Below, one piece after another: positions 28,496-36,205 of a DNA stretch of 45,940 bases. Position numbers and translations under genes: made by a program. A model generated the notes under the pieces. The model was not told the origin of the DNA, did no database searches, and worked only from the letters and a program-made list of their open reading frames with translations. Source of the stretch: Sphingobacteriia bacterium (GTDB lineage Bacteria > Bacteroidota > Bacteroidia > B-17B0 > Aurantibacillaceae); assembly GCA_009927275.1 (NCBI GenBank), contig RFNG01000084.1, positions 1-45,940 of the forward strand, given 5' to 3'. Each line of letters opens with the position of its first letter. Position 1 is the stretch's first letter.

Positions 28496-29314
28496 ATGAT
28501 GATGAATCGTAAAAGGGGTATTGTGCAACAGGAAAGTGTGCAAATTTTGGGTATTATAAATATTACACCCGACAGCTTTTACGATGGTGGTAAATATCCA
28601 GATACTGAATCTGTAATTCGCGACATTCGTAATAAAATAGATGCCGGTGCAGATTGGATTGATATAGGGGCCTGCTCTACACGTCCTTTGGCAAAGCCGG
28701 TTTCCGTAAATGAAGAATGTGAACGTCTTAAAATTCTTGAAGATATTCGAGCTGCTTTTCCAGATATTAAAATCAGTTTAGACACCTACCGAGCCGAAGT
28801 AGCCCGGTTTGCTGTAGATGCCTATAGTATTGATATGATTAATGACATCAGTGGGCTTGAAGATCCTGAAATGGCTGCATTTATATCGGAATACCAAATG
28901 CCGTATGTGTTAACATTTTCGGACGGACCCATAAATGTGCCCCGTAAAACCGATTTTAAGGCCGATGCTTTAATTGCTAAAATGCTGGATTTTTTTAAAT
29001 CCCAATTGGATTTATTACCCCAGGATTTAATCCTGCTGGATTTGGGATTTGGATTTAACAAATCACTAAATGATAATTACATCTTGTTAAAACATTTAGA
29101 TTCAGCTTTGATTTTTAACCGGCCCATACTGGCGGGGATTTCTCGCAAACGCATGGTTTATGAACCCTTAAATACATATCCAACATCAGCACTTAATGGC
29201 ACTACAGCCCTTAATACCATCGCTTTATGGAAAGGTGCCCGCTGGCTGCGCGTGCACGATGTTCGTGAAGCCTATGAAGTTGCCCAATTGATTACTAAAT
29301 TACAAAACGCATGA
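28496..29314 (+). CDS. folP: Dihydropteroate synthase
   Basis: Folate synthesis: joins p-aminobenzoate to dihydropterin pyrophosphate. 272 residues. Seen: 'ILGIINITPDSFYDGG', 'GADWIDIGACSTRP', 'KISLDTYRAEVA', 'DMINDISG', 'LILLDLGFGFNKS', 'RPILAGISRKRM', 'ALNGTTALNTIALWKGA' and 'LRVHDVREA'. Three ATGs in a row at 28496, 28499 and 28502 make the exact start uncertain. The pterin-loop segment usually DPGFGFGKT reads DLGFGFNKS. Its end overlaps the DUF4159 start by 4 bp. Confidence 0.95.
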   Translation: MMMNRKRGIVQQESVQILGIINITPDSFYDGGKYPDTESVIRDIRNKIDAGADWIDIGACSTRPLAKPVSVNEECERLKILEDIRAAFPDIKISLDTYRAEVARFAVDAYSIDMINDISGLEDPEMAAFISEYQMPYVLTFSDGPINVPRKTDFKADALIAKMLDFFKSQLDLLPQDLILLDLGFGFNKSLNDNYILLKHLDSALIFNRPILAGISRKRMVYEPLNTYPTSALNGTTALNTIALWKGARWLRVHDVREAYEVAQLITKLQNA

Positions 29315-29976
29315 AAATTTTGCTTAGCATATACAGTATAATTGTTTTTAACTGCCTCAGTGCACAGGGCAGTTATAAATTGGCTGTTTTAAAATATCAG
29401 GGCGGAGGTGACTGGTATGCCAATTTAGAAACGTCATTGCCAAATTTAATTCGCTTTTGCAATGAGCGGCTGAATATGCATATAGACCCCGAGCAGCGTA
29501 TTGTAGAGCCTTTAAGTCCCGAATTAACCCAGTATCCGTTTATACATGTAACAGGACATGGTCGTATTACATTAAACGCTGAGGAACTTGCACGATTGGG
29601 CATGTATTTAAAAGCCGGTGGCTTTTTACATGTAAGTGATAATTACGGTATGGATACCTATATCCGGCCCATATTAAATAAACTTATTCCCGGAACATCG
29701 CTTGTTCCCATACCTGCAAATCATGCCATTTTTAGTGCTTTTTATAAATTTCCAAAAGGCTTGCCTAAAATACATGCACATGATAATAAAGCACCCGAAG
29801 CTTGGGGGCTATTTTATAAAGGCCGCTTGGTTTGTTTTTATGATGTTGAATGCGATTTGGGTGATGGCTGGGAAAATCCCGAAATTCATCAAGATAAACC
29901 CGAAGTGCATCAAAAAGCACTTGAATTTGGTGCCAATATGTTGTACTATATTTTTACAGATATGAACACGCCATGA
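29311..29976 (+). CDS. DUF4159 domain exported protein
   Basis: 221 residues. A signal peptide (about 1-19, ending 'CLSAQ') precedes 'YKLAVLKYQGGGDWYANLET', 'YPFIHVTGHGRITLNAEE' and 'RLGMYLKAGGFLHVSDNYG', the conserved core of DUF4159, a class-I glutamine-amidotransferase-like fold. No catalytic Cys-His-Glu triad is evident, so an enzymatic role is doubtful. It overlaps folP and the DUF5686 gene by 4 bp on each side (ATGA), so expression of the three is likely coupled. Confidence 0.78.
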   Translation: MKILLSIYSIIVFNCLSAQGSYKLAVLKYQGGGDWYANLETSLPNLIRFCNERLNMHIDPEQRIVEPLSPELTQYPFIHVTGHGRITLNAEELARLGMYLKAGGFLHVSDNYGMDTYIRPILNKLIPGTSLVPIPANHAIFSAFYKFPKGLPKIHAHDNKAPEAWGLFYKGRLVCFYDVECDLGDGWENPEIHQDKPEVHQKALEFGANMLYYIFTDMNTP

Positions 29977-32426
29977 AATGTGGTGTTTTAATGCTAGTAC
30001 TTTGCTTGGGTTTTTGTTTTGGGCAAAATCCAGTAATTACCGGAACCGTGAGCGACTCATTGGGACCTGTGTCTTTTGCAGGAATATGGTGTGCCGAATC
30101 GCATACTGGCGTTGTGGCTAATGAAGCTGGACAGTTTAATATTATACTTCCAAATGGGTCTAAAACATTACAATTTAGGGCCCTGGGTTATGCAACACAA
30201 ACGCTTAACATTGTTAATTTAAAGGTGCCCCGTATTACTATTACTTTACATCCTGAAAGTTATACGCTTAATGAAATTGAAATATTATCGGGCGATGATC
30301 CTGCTGTTGCCATAATACAACGTGCCCTACAAAAACAACCCCAGTACTTACAACAAACATCTACCTACAGCTGTAATACCTATATAAAAGGTTTACAGCA
30401 CATTGATCGGATTCCAAAAAATGCCTCCCGCTTGGTTTCACTTTCAAAAGGCTCAATTCGCGATACACAGGCCTTAAAGGGTACTGTATATCTATCGGAA
30501 AGCATTTCACAATACCATAGTGCTGCCCCAAATGATGAAAAAGAAATTATGATTAGCAGCAAGTTAAGTGGCAATAACCGTTCTTTTAGCTTTAATAACT
30601 ACAGCGGTATGAAATTAAATTTATATAAGCCGTTTTTATCTCTGGGCGCTGCAACAGAACGGCCCATAATTTCACCCTTAAACGCTGCCGCATTTTCCTA
30701 TTATCGGTTTTTTTTAAAAGGTACGTTTACCGAAAACGGGCAGCGTATTCATAAAATAAAAGTGGTTCCCATTTCAAAAAATGAACCTTGCGTATACGGA
30801 CATATGTATATTCATGATTCTACCTGGCAGGTGTGCGGATATGAAATGGTTATCAGTAAAGCGCGTCAATTACAATTTGCCGACACTTTAGAATTAGCCT
30901 GCCGTTATGTATGGCTGCCCGATGATTTGCTTTGGATGCCGCAGTTGCAGGAGCTGCGTTTTAATTTTAACGTTTTTGGATTTAAGGGGTCTGGTTATTT
31001 TATTGCATCGCTAACGCAGTACAAGATAAATCCTGAAACGGTAAAAGGATTTTTTAATGCAGCCGCTATTGAAATTCAAAACGGATCAAATACCAAAGAC
31101 AGCACGTATTGGAATGCCCAACGTCCCATACCTTTAACGCACGATGAACGTGCCGATTATCGGCGTAAAGACAGCGTATTTGCATTTGAACAGCAAACCC
31201 GGATTATGGATTCTGTGGACCGTATCAAAAACCGATTTAAACCGTTGTGTATTTTAACCGGTTACACATGGCAAAAACGGAGTCAGCAGGTTAGTTATAA
31301 TGTTTCCGGATTATTAGATGAAGGTTGGCAATTTAATACCGTTGAAGGACACCGTTTAGGAACTGAAATTCAAAGACTTTGGCGTGATAGCACCTATCGT
31401 GAACATGAAAGTGCCTTGCAATTAAGTTATGCATTTGCCCTTAAGCGCTTTAATATAAGCGGGTATCATCAATTTTTGTACAATCCTCTTAAAAATAGCA
31501 GTATAAAAATAGTTGTTCAAAACGGAGTACAATCGTTTCAGCCCCTATTGCCTTTTTTTAAATTTCAAAATACATGGTATAGCCTGTTTGCACAATTAAA
31601 TTATCTGAAGTTGTATTGGAGCAGATCCCTAAAACTGGTGTATGAAAGCGAATGGTCAAATTATTGTTTTTTTAAAGGGCGGTTTAGTTTTGAAGAACGA
31701 AGTGCATTACAAAATACCGATTTAAGTACTTGGTATAAAGGATTTGGAAACACCTACACGAGCAATGCGCCGTTTCACCCCAACAACAACAATTTAATTT
31801 TTAAAACCCAATATGCCAGTATTCAAGAACTTGAATGGACCTTTAGATTTAAACAGCGGTACATTGCATTACCGCATTTAAAAATTAATAATGGAAGCCC
31901 CTATCCTAAAGTTCAAATTGGTATTAAATCGGCGCTACCCCTAAACAAAGATTGGGCCCAATTTATTTTTACACGTATTAGCCTTTGGCATACTTTTAAA
32001 TTAAACCGCTTTGGCATGTTACAATGCCGTGCAGAATCGGGCACTTTTTTAAATGCTAAAAACACCGGCCTAATGGATTATAAGCATTTTTACGGGAATT
32101 TAACTGTTTTTCAAAACTTACCAATTGATGGTTTTAGAAATACGCCGTATTATGTATACAGTACCCTAAAGCCCTATTTACAATGGCATAGTGAACTGCA
32201 TTTAAAAGGTTTACTATTAGATAAGGTGCCCGTATTAAACCGATTAAACGTGCAAGAGGTACTGGGATTTCATAGTTTATACATTCAAGATAAATCGCCC
32301 TTAACACAAGTTGTATTAGGAATTGAAAAAATTGCTAAAATATTTAGAGTAGACGTTACTTATACCTTACAACAAGAACCAAGCCGTTCATGGTATTTTA
32401 ATGTGGGTTTAGTACAGCCTTTTTAA
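29973..32426 (+). CDS. DUF5686 / carboxypeptidase-regulatory-like outer-membrane protein
   Basis: 817 residues. The signal peptide (to about 'CFGQ') is followed by a carboxypeptidase-regulatory-like beta-sandwich ('ITGTVSDSLGPVSFAGIWC', 'LQFRALGYATQTL', 'LNEIEILSG'), as at the plug side of TonB-dependent proteins. The body then follows the DUF5686 pattern: 'DPAVAIIQRALQ', 'YSCNTYIKGLQHI', 'ESISQYHS', and a C-terminal beta-barrel-like part rich in aromatic strands that ends in 'YFNVGLVQPF' with a terminal phenylalanine. Likely an outer-membrane protein; substrate unknown. It is the third gene of the folP-DUF4159 set and meets ybeY tail to tail with a 4-bp gap. Confidence 0.82.
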   Translation: MKCGVLMLVLCLGFCFGQNPVITGTVSDSLGPVSFAGIWCAESHTGVVANEAGQFNIILPNGSKTLQFRALGYATQTLNIVNLKVPRITITLHPESYTLNEIEILSGDDPAVAIIQRALQKQPQYLQQTSTYSCNTYIKGLQHIDRIPKNASRLVSLSKGSIRDTQALKGTVYLSESISQYHSAAPNDEKEIMISSKLSGNNRSFSFNNYSGMKLNLYKPFLSLGAATERPIISPLNAAAFSYYRFFLKGTFTENGQRIHKIKVVPISKNEPCVYGHMYIHDSTWQVCGYEMVISKARQLQFADTLELACRYVWLPDDLLWMPQLQELRFNFNVFGFKGSGYFIASLTQYKINPETVKGFFNAAAIEIQNGSNTKDSTYWNAQRPIPLTHDERADYRRKDSVFAFEQQTRIMDSVDRIKNRFKPLCILTGYTWQKRSQQVSYNVSGLLDEGWQFNTVEGHRLGTEIQRLWRDSTYREHESALQLSYAFALKRFNISGYHQFLYNPLKNSSIKIVVQNGVQSFQPLLPFFKFQNTWYSLFAQLNYLKLYWSRSLKLVYESEWSNYCFFKGRFSFEERSALQNTDLSTWYKGFGNTYTSNAPFHPNNNNLIFKTQYASIQELEWTFRFKQRYIALPHLKINNGSPYPKVQIGIKSALPLNKDWAQFIFTRISLWHTFKLNRFGMLQCRAESGTFLNAKNTGLMDYKHFYGNLTVFQNLPIDGFRNTPYYVYSTLKPYLQWHSELHLKGLLLDKVPVLNRLNVQEVLGFHSLYIQDKSPLTQVVLGIEKIAKIFRVDVTYTLQQEPSRSWYFNVGLVQPF

Positions 32427-32430
32427 TGCG

Positions 32431-32847
32431 CTAAAATAAAAATCCTTGGAGCGCTATATTTTCGCGGTTGCGCATTTTTCGCTTACTAGAAGGGGATTTG
32501 TCTGAATATGCACATAAATGTAATATGCCATGAATAATCACCCGCGCGTATTCGTGTTGTGAAGTGATTTTATTTTTTAGGGCATTTTCAATCACCCGAT
32601 CTTTACTGATAAATAATTCACCGGACACATAATGGGAATCTGAATAATCAAAAGTTATGATATCGGTATAATAATTATGATTTAAATAGGTTTGATTAAT
32701 ATAAAGCAATTCGTCATCGCTTAAAAGATTAATTTGAATGTGCTGAATTTGTTTTTGCTCTTTACGAAGTTCTTCTTTTATCCATAGTTTTACGGCACTG
32801 GATTTAAGCCCTGTAAGCAGATTAAAGCCTCTTGTAAATACAATCAT
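32431..32847 (-). CDS. ybeY: rRNA maturation factor / endoribonuclease YbeY
   Basis: 138 residues. Single-strand endoribonuclease family involved in 16S rRNA 3' maturation. Seen: 'NLLSDDELLYINQTYLNH', 'YTDIITFDYSD', 'VSGELFISKDRV' and the metal site 'IIHGILHLCAYSDKS'. The classical motif is HGxLHLxGYDH; here the third ligand position is Asp instead of His, which I recall as the normal form in this phylum. It lies 12 bp after the lipoprotein gene, in a unit with serS. Confidence 0.93.
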   Translation of the reverse strand: MIVFTRGFNLLTGLKSSAVKLWIKEELRKEQKQIQHIQINLLSDDELLYINQTYLNHNYYTDIITFDYSDSHYVSGELFISKDRVIENALKNKITSQHEYARVIIHGILHLCAYSDKSPSSKRKMRNRENIALQGFLF

Positions 32848-32859
32848 AGTAACTGCAAA

Positions 32860-33402
32860 TTACTTGCCCAACATAAGTTGATGCTCTATTTGGTATCGGT
32901 ACTTTTGGCAAGTATCCCATTCTTGGCTTAGTTTTTGGGTTTCATTAAAAACAGTTTTTTTAAACTCTGTAGCATATTTAAGTTCTTGAATCATTACCTG
33001 CCTGCCTTTGTTATCTTCAATTACTCCCGAAACGATATCCATACGAATAAGATTGAGCCGTTCGATAAGTGTTTTTTTATGATCAAGTAAGGTTTTTCGG
33101 TTATTAAAAAATATCAATATATTTTGTGCCGAGGTATTATATTTTTCAATTTGCCATTTTTTAAATGCTGAAAACGTATCAGAACCCAAAGAGTCTAAAT
33201 GTTTTAAAACCCTGTGGGATGCTCTAACTTCATTCATCAAGCGGGTGCTGTCGCAAAAATCCATACCTGATGCTTGCCCTTCAATAATACCCGTTAAGCT
33301 GTCAATGGTTTTTAAAACGGGTGCCACACGATGCTCGCGTGTACAAGACATTAAACACCATAAAATAACTGTTGCTATACAACAAACAAAGCCTCGTGTC
33401 AT
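32860..33402 (-). CDS. Predicted lipoprotein, helical, unknown function
   Basis: 180 residues. The signal sequence ends with a lipobox-like 'WCLMSCTR' (C20). The remainder is charged and almost entirely helical, with long amphipathic stretches ('LDHKKTLIERLNLIRMDIV', 'YATEFKKTVFNETQKLSQE') that suggest a coiled coil or helical bundle. No family recognised. It overlaps serS by 4 bp (ATGA) and precedes ybeY, so it is embedded in a translation-related operon; the link is unclear. Confidence 0.72.
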   Translation of the reverse strand: MTRGFVCCIATVILWCLMSCTREHRVAPVLKTIDSLTGIIEGQASGMDFCDSTRLMNEVRASHRVLKHLDSLGSDTFSAFKKWQIEKYNTSAQNILIFFNNRKTLLDHKKTLIERLNLIRMDIVSGVIEDNKGRQVMIQELKYATEFKKTVFNETQKLSQEWDTCQKYRYQIEHQLMLGK

Positions 33403-34673
33403 GATATGGTTTTAAATCCGGTTAATGCGTGCAATATTTGAGGGATTGTTATTCCCTCCGGTGTTTGATTGTTTTCAAGTAACGCAGCTACAATACGGGG
33501 AAGCGCTAATGCCGATCCGTTTAAACTATGAGCCAATTGCGTTTTACCGTTTTGGTCTTTATAGCGGCATTTTAAACGATTGGTTTGAAAAGTTTCAAAA
33601 TTACTAACACTACTAACCTCTAACCAACGCTGCTGCGCGGCACTATAAACTTCAAAATCATAGGTTAGGGCACTGGCAAAACTCATGTCACCGCCGCACA
33701 GTTTTAAAATCCGGTAGGGTAAATGCAGTTTGTCTAAAAGACTTGATACATGGCCTACCATATCTTCTAATATTGTATAGCTCTTTTCGGGGTGTGCAAT
33801 TTGAACTATTTCTACTTTATCAAACTGATGTAATCGGTTTAAGCCCCGTACATCTTTTCCATAACTGCCCGCTTCGCGTCTAAAACATGGGGTATAACCA
33901 CAATTTTTAATGGGTAGTTCAGCCGCTTGTAAAATAACATCTCGGTATATATTGGTAATAGGTACCTCGGCTGTTGGAATTAAATAATATCCGTCTGCAT
34001 TTGCAAAATACATTTGGCCATCTTTATCAGGCAATTGTCCTGTACCAAATCCACTATCGGCATTTACTAATATTGGAGGCTGTATTTCGGTGTATCCTGC
34101 AAGCTGAGCCTCTTGTAAAAAAAATGTTATTAAGGCGCGTTGCAATATGGCGCCTTTACCTTTATAAACAGGAAAACCGGCGCCCGTTAATTTTACGCCA
34201 AGTTCAAAATCTATTATGTCGTATGTTTTGGCAAGTTCCCAATGGGGTTTTGCAAGCGCATGCAAAACAGGTATATGACCTGCCGTGCGCATCACTTGAT
34301 TATGATCAGCATCTGTACCTGCTGGTACTGAATGGTGTGGGATATTAGGTAGCAGCAGCAGTAAGTCATTTAAGTGTTGAGTTGCATTTTTTAAATCGCT
34401 TTCAAGGGATTTTTCAAGGTTTTTTAATTCAAGGATTTGTGTTTTCAACTGCTCCACTTCGGCTGTTTCACCTTGACGCATCAGCTGCCCTACAGATTTT
34501 GAAAGTGAATTTATTTTAGCCTTTAAATCATCTGCTTCTTTTTGAAAATGTTTACGCTGGTCGTCTGCGGCTAAAATGGCTTGGACCTTTTCTTCTGCCT
34601 GTTTGATGTTTTTTTTCTCAAGACCACGAATTACCGTTTCAGTGTGTTGTCGCAGTTGAACGAATGTTAACAT
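33399..34673 (-). CDS. serS: Seryl-tRNA synthetase
   Basis: 424 residues, class II synthetase. The N-terminal coiled-coil tRNA arm covers about residues 25-110. The catalytic core shows motif 2 'PCFRREAGSYGKDVRG ... HQFDKVEIV', 'YRILKLCGGDMSFASA', 'YDFEVYSAAQQRWLEVSS' and motif 3 'NGSALALPRIVAALLENNQ'. It follows the rpmA terminator, and a TAATTTCG sequence a few bases upstream of the ATG resembles the -7 box, so it probably has its own promoter, giving serS-lipoprotein-ybeY as a unit. Confidence 0.97.
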   Translation of the reverse strand: MLTFVQLRQHTETVIRGLEKKNIKQAEEKVQAILAADDQRKHFQKEADDLKAKINSLSKSVGQLMRQGETAEVEQLKTQILELKNLEKSLESDLKNATQHLNDLLLLLPNIPHHSVPAGTDADHNQVMRTAGHIPVLHALAKPHWELAKTYDIIDFELGVKLTGAGFPVYKGKGAILQRALITFFLQEAQLAGYTEIQPPILVNADSGFGTGQLPDKDGQMYFANADGYYLIPTAEVPITNIYRDVILQAAELPIKNCGYTPCFRREAGSYGKDVRGLNRLHQFDKVEIVQIAHPEKSYTILEDMVGHVSSLLDKLHLPYRILKLCGGDMSFASALTYDFEVYSAAQQRWLEVSSVSNFETFQTNRLKCRYKDQNGKTQLAHSLNGSALALPRIVAALLENNQTPEGITIPQILHALTGFKTIS

Positions 34674-34691
34674 TGGTACGAAATTACAAAT

Positions 34692-34716
34692 AAAAAAAGC
34701 CCCAAAACGGGGCTTT
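34692..34716 (-). terminator. Rho-independent terminator after rpmA
   Basis: In the minus direction the sequence reads AAGCCCC-GTTTT-GGGGCTT followed by a run of T. The 7-bp GC-rich stem with 5-base loop and T tract is a textbook intrinsic terminator, 21 bp after the rpmA stop and just before serS, separating the two units. Confidence 0.88.
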
Positions 34717-34736
34717 ACAATTAAGAATATTTAAAA

Positions 34737-34997
34737 TTAGGCTTGCGATGGAATTACAGAAACATATGAACGGTCATCACGCTTTTTCTTAAAAATAACT
34801 GTACCATCCACAAGTGCGTAAATGGTATGGTCTTTTCCAATACCAACATTGGTTCCGGGATTATGGCGGGTTCCGCGTTGGCGCAAAATAATGTTACCTG
34901 CTGCACATTGCTGTCCACCAAAAATTTTAATTCCTAAACGTTTACTGTGCGACTCACGGCCATTATCAGATGAACCTGCGCCTTTTTTGTGTGCCAT
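34737..34997 (-). CDS. rpmA: 50S ribosomal protein L27
   Basis: 86 residues, basic, full length. Starts '[20 protein letters not shown]' and continues '[21 protein letters not shown]', '[17 protein letters not shown]'. L27 sits near the peptidyl-transferase centre. Unlike Firmicutes L27 it has no cleavable N-terminal extension. It follows rplU after 3 bp. Confidence 0.98.
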   Translation of the reverse strand: MAHKKGAGSSDNGRESHSKRLGIKIFGGQQCAAGNIILRQRGTRHNPGTNVGIGKDHTIYALVDGTVIFKKKRDDRSYVSVIPSQA

Positions 34998-35000
34998 ACC

Positions 35001-35489
35001 TTATGATTCTTCAGTTTTAGTTTTTTTTGCAGTGGTTTTACGTGTTTTAGGCTTTACCTGTTTAGGTTCTTCAACCACCGGAGCAGCTGCTTCAACCACA
35101 GGAGTTTCATTTGCATCAGGCTTTCGCAGCGTCCAAGGTTTAAATTCTGCATTTAAAAGCGTTTTAACGGACTCCCCTTTAGCAAGCACATCCTGAATTA
35201 AAATTTGGGTGAAAAACTGCCGGTGATTATTCCATTTTTGATAGGTTTTGCGGCGTTTTTTCTTAAACACTGCAACTTTATCACCTTTTACATGTGCTAC
35301 AACTGTGGCAGCCACTTTAGCTCCGTCAACAGTAGGCTGACCTACCATTACAGAGCCGTTTTTTTCCATGAGAAGAACACGGTCAAATTCAACCTGTGTG
35401 CCTTCATTAGCCTCAAGGCGGTGCACGTAAACTTTTTGTCCACGTGCCACTTTAAATTGCTGCCCGGCTATTTCTACTACGGCGTACAT
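35001..35489 (-). CDS. rplU: 50S ribosomal protein L21 with C-terminal extension
   Basis: 162 residues. Residues 1 to about 103 are L21: '[18 protein letters not shown]', 'VEFDRVLLM', '[20 protein letters not shown]', 'TQILIQDVL'. The family usually ends near residue 103; here there are about 59 more residues, an alanine/valine/proline stretch with acidic residues and then a lysine/threonine-rich end ('[17 protein letters not shown]'). Extensions of this sort are not rare in Bacteroidota L21. It is the first gene of rplU-rpmA, with a clear promoter upstream. Confidence 0.96.
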   Translation of the reverse strand: MYAVVEIAGQQFKVARGQKVYVHRLEANEGTQVEFDRVLLMEKNGSVMVGQPTVDGAKVAATVVAHVKGDKVAVFKKKRRKTYQKWNNHRQFFTQILIQDVLAKGESVKTLLNAEFKPWTLRKPDANETPVVEAAAPVVEEPKQVKPKTRKTTAKKTKTEES

Positions 35490-35509
35490 AATTTTTTGTT
35501 TTGGGAGGG

Positions 35510-35539
35510 CAAATATAATGAATTTTTAGTTGCTACAAA
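35510..35539 (-). promoter_or_regulatory. rplU-rpmA promoter
   Basis: On the minus strand TTTG (35539-35536) is followed after 18 bases by TATATTTG (35517-35510), an exact Bacteroidota -33/-7 pair with good spacing. The box ends 20 bases before the rplU ATG, leaving a short leader. Confidence 0.7.
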
Positions 35540-35589
35540 TAAAAAAAGCAGTGGCCAAATAATAGAATTTAAACCTGGTTTTCAGTGGA

Positions 35590-36204
35590 TTACAGTTTAT
35601 GCAACGGTATACTGCGTATTTTGCAATATTCAAGTAATTCGGGTAATGCATACTGCAAACGCGGAAACGCCTTTACGCTGTCGTGAAATAATACAATACT
35701 GCCAGGACGAACATTTTCTAATGCTGCCTTTAAACACGCTGCCGCTGAATATTGAGCATTGTAATCGTACGTAATTACATCCCAAAAAACTAATGTAAAT
35801 CCAAGCTGCTTTAATGCTTTTGCCTGATAACGGGTTAACTGACCATAGGGCGGTCTAAACAAATTTGAATGAATATGTTGCCGGGCCTGTAATACGTCTT
35901 TTACATAATGTTTCCATGGCGTTTTAAATCCTTTAAGGTGATGCATGGTATGATTGCCTACACTATGCCCAAAACGTTTTATATCGCTATATAATTGAGG
36001 GTGCTGCGCCACATTTTTACCTACACAAAAAAAAGTAGCCTGTGCGTTAAAGGCATTTAGGGTATTAAGCACCCACGGTGTAACCTCAGGCACAGGACCG
36101 TCGTCAAAGGTTAAAAAAAGTCCCGGTTTAAGCTGTGGTTTATACCATACTGACTCCGGATACAATTTTGACATCCAGCGCCGGGGCTGCATAAACGGAT
36201 GCAT
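35590..36204 (-). CDS. NodB-type polysaccharide deacetylase family protein
   Basis: 204 residues. The NodB homology domain is complete: motif 1 'LFLTFDDGPVPEVTPW' (DD), motif 2 'GHSVGNHTMHHL' (H-x3-H metal ligands), motif 3 'LFRPPYGQL', motif 4 'FWDVITYDY' and motif 5 'GSIVLFHDS'. A divalent-metal deacetylase for peptidoglycan or an N-acetylated polysaccharide is expected. No clear signal peptide is seen, so the location is uncertain. It starts 1 bp after the DUF2723 gene ends, suggesting a joint role in surface glycan handling. Confidence 0.9.
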   Translation of the reverse strand: MHPFMQPRRWMSKLYPESVWYKPQLKPGLFLTFDDGPVPEVTPWVLNTLNAFNAQATFFCVGKNVAQHPQLYSDIKRFGHSVGNHTMHHLKGFKTPWKHYVKDVLQARQHIHSNLFRPPYGQLTRYQAKALKQLGFTLVFWDVITYDYNAQYSAAACLKAALENVRPGSIVLFHDSVKAFPRLQYALPELLEYCKIRSIPLHKL

Positions 36205-36205
36205 T

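Noticed and set aside
35205-35774. 189-codon plus-strand frame over rplU and the deacetylase end
   Set aside because: It runs opposite two clear genes and across the rplU promoter; no recognisable domain.
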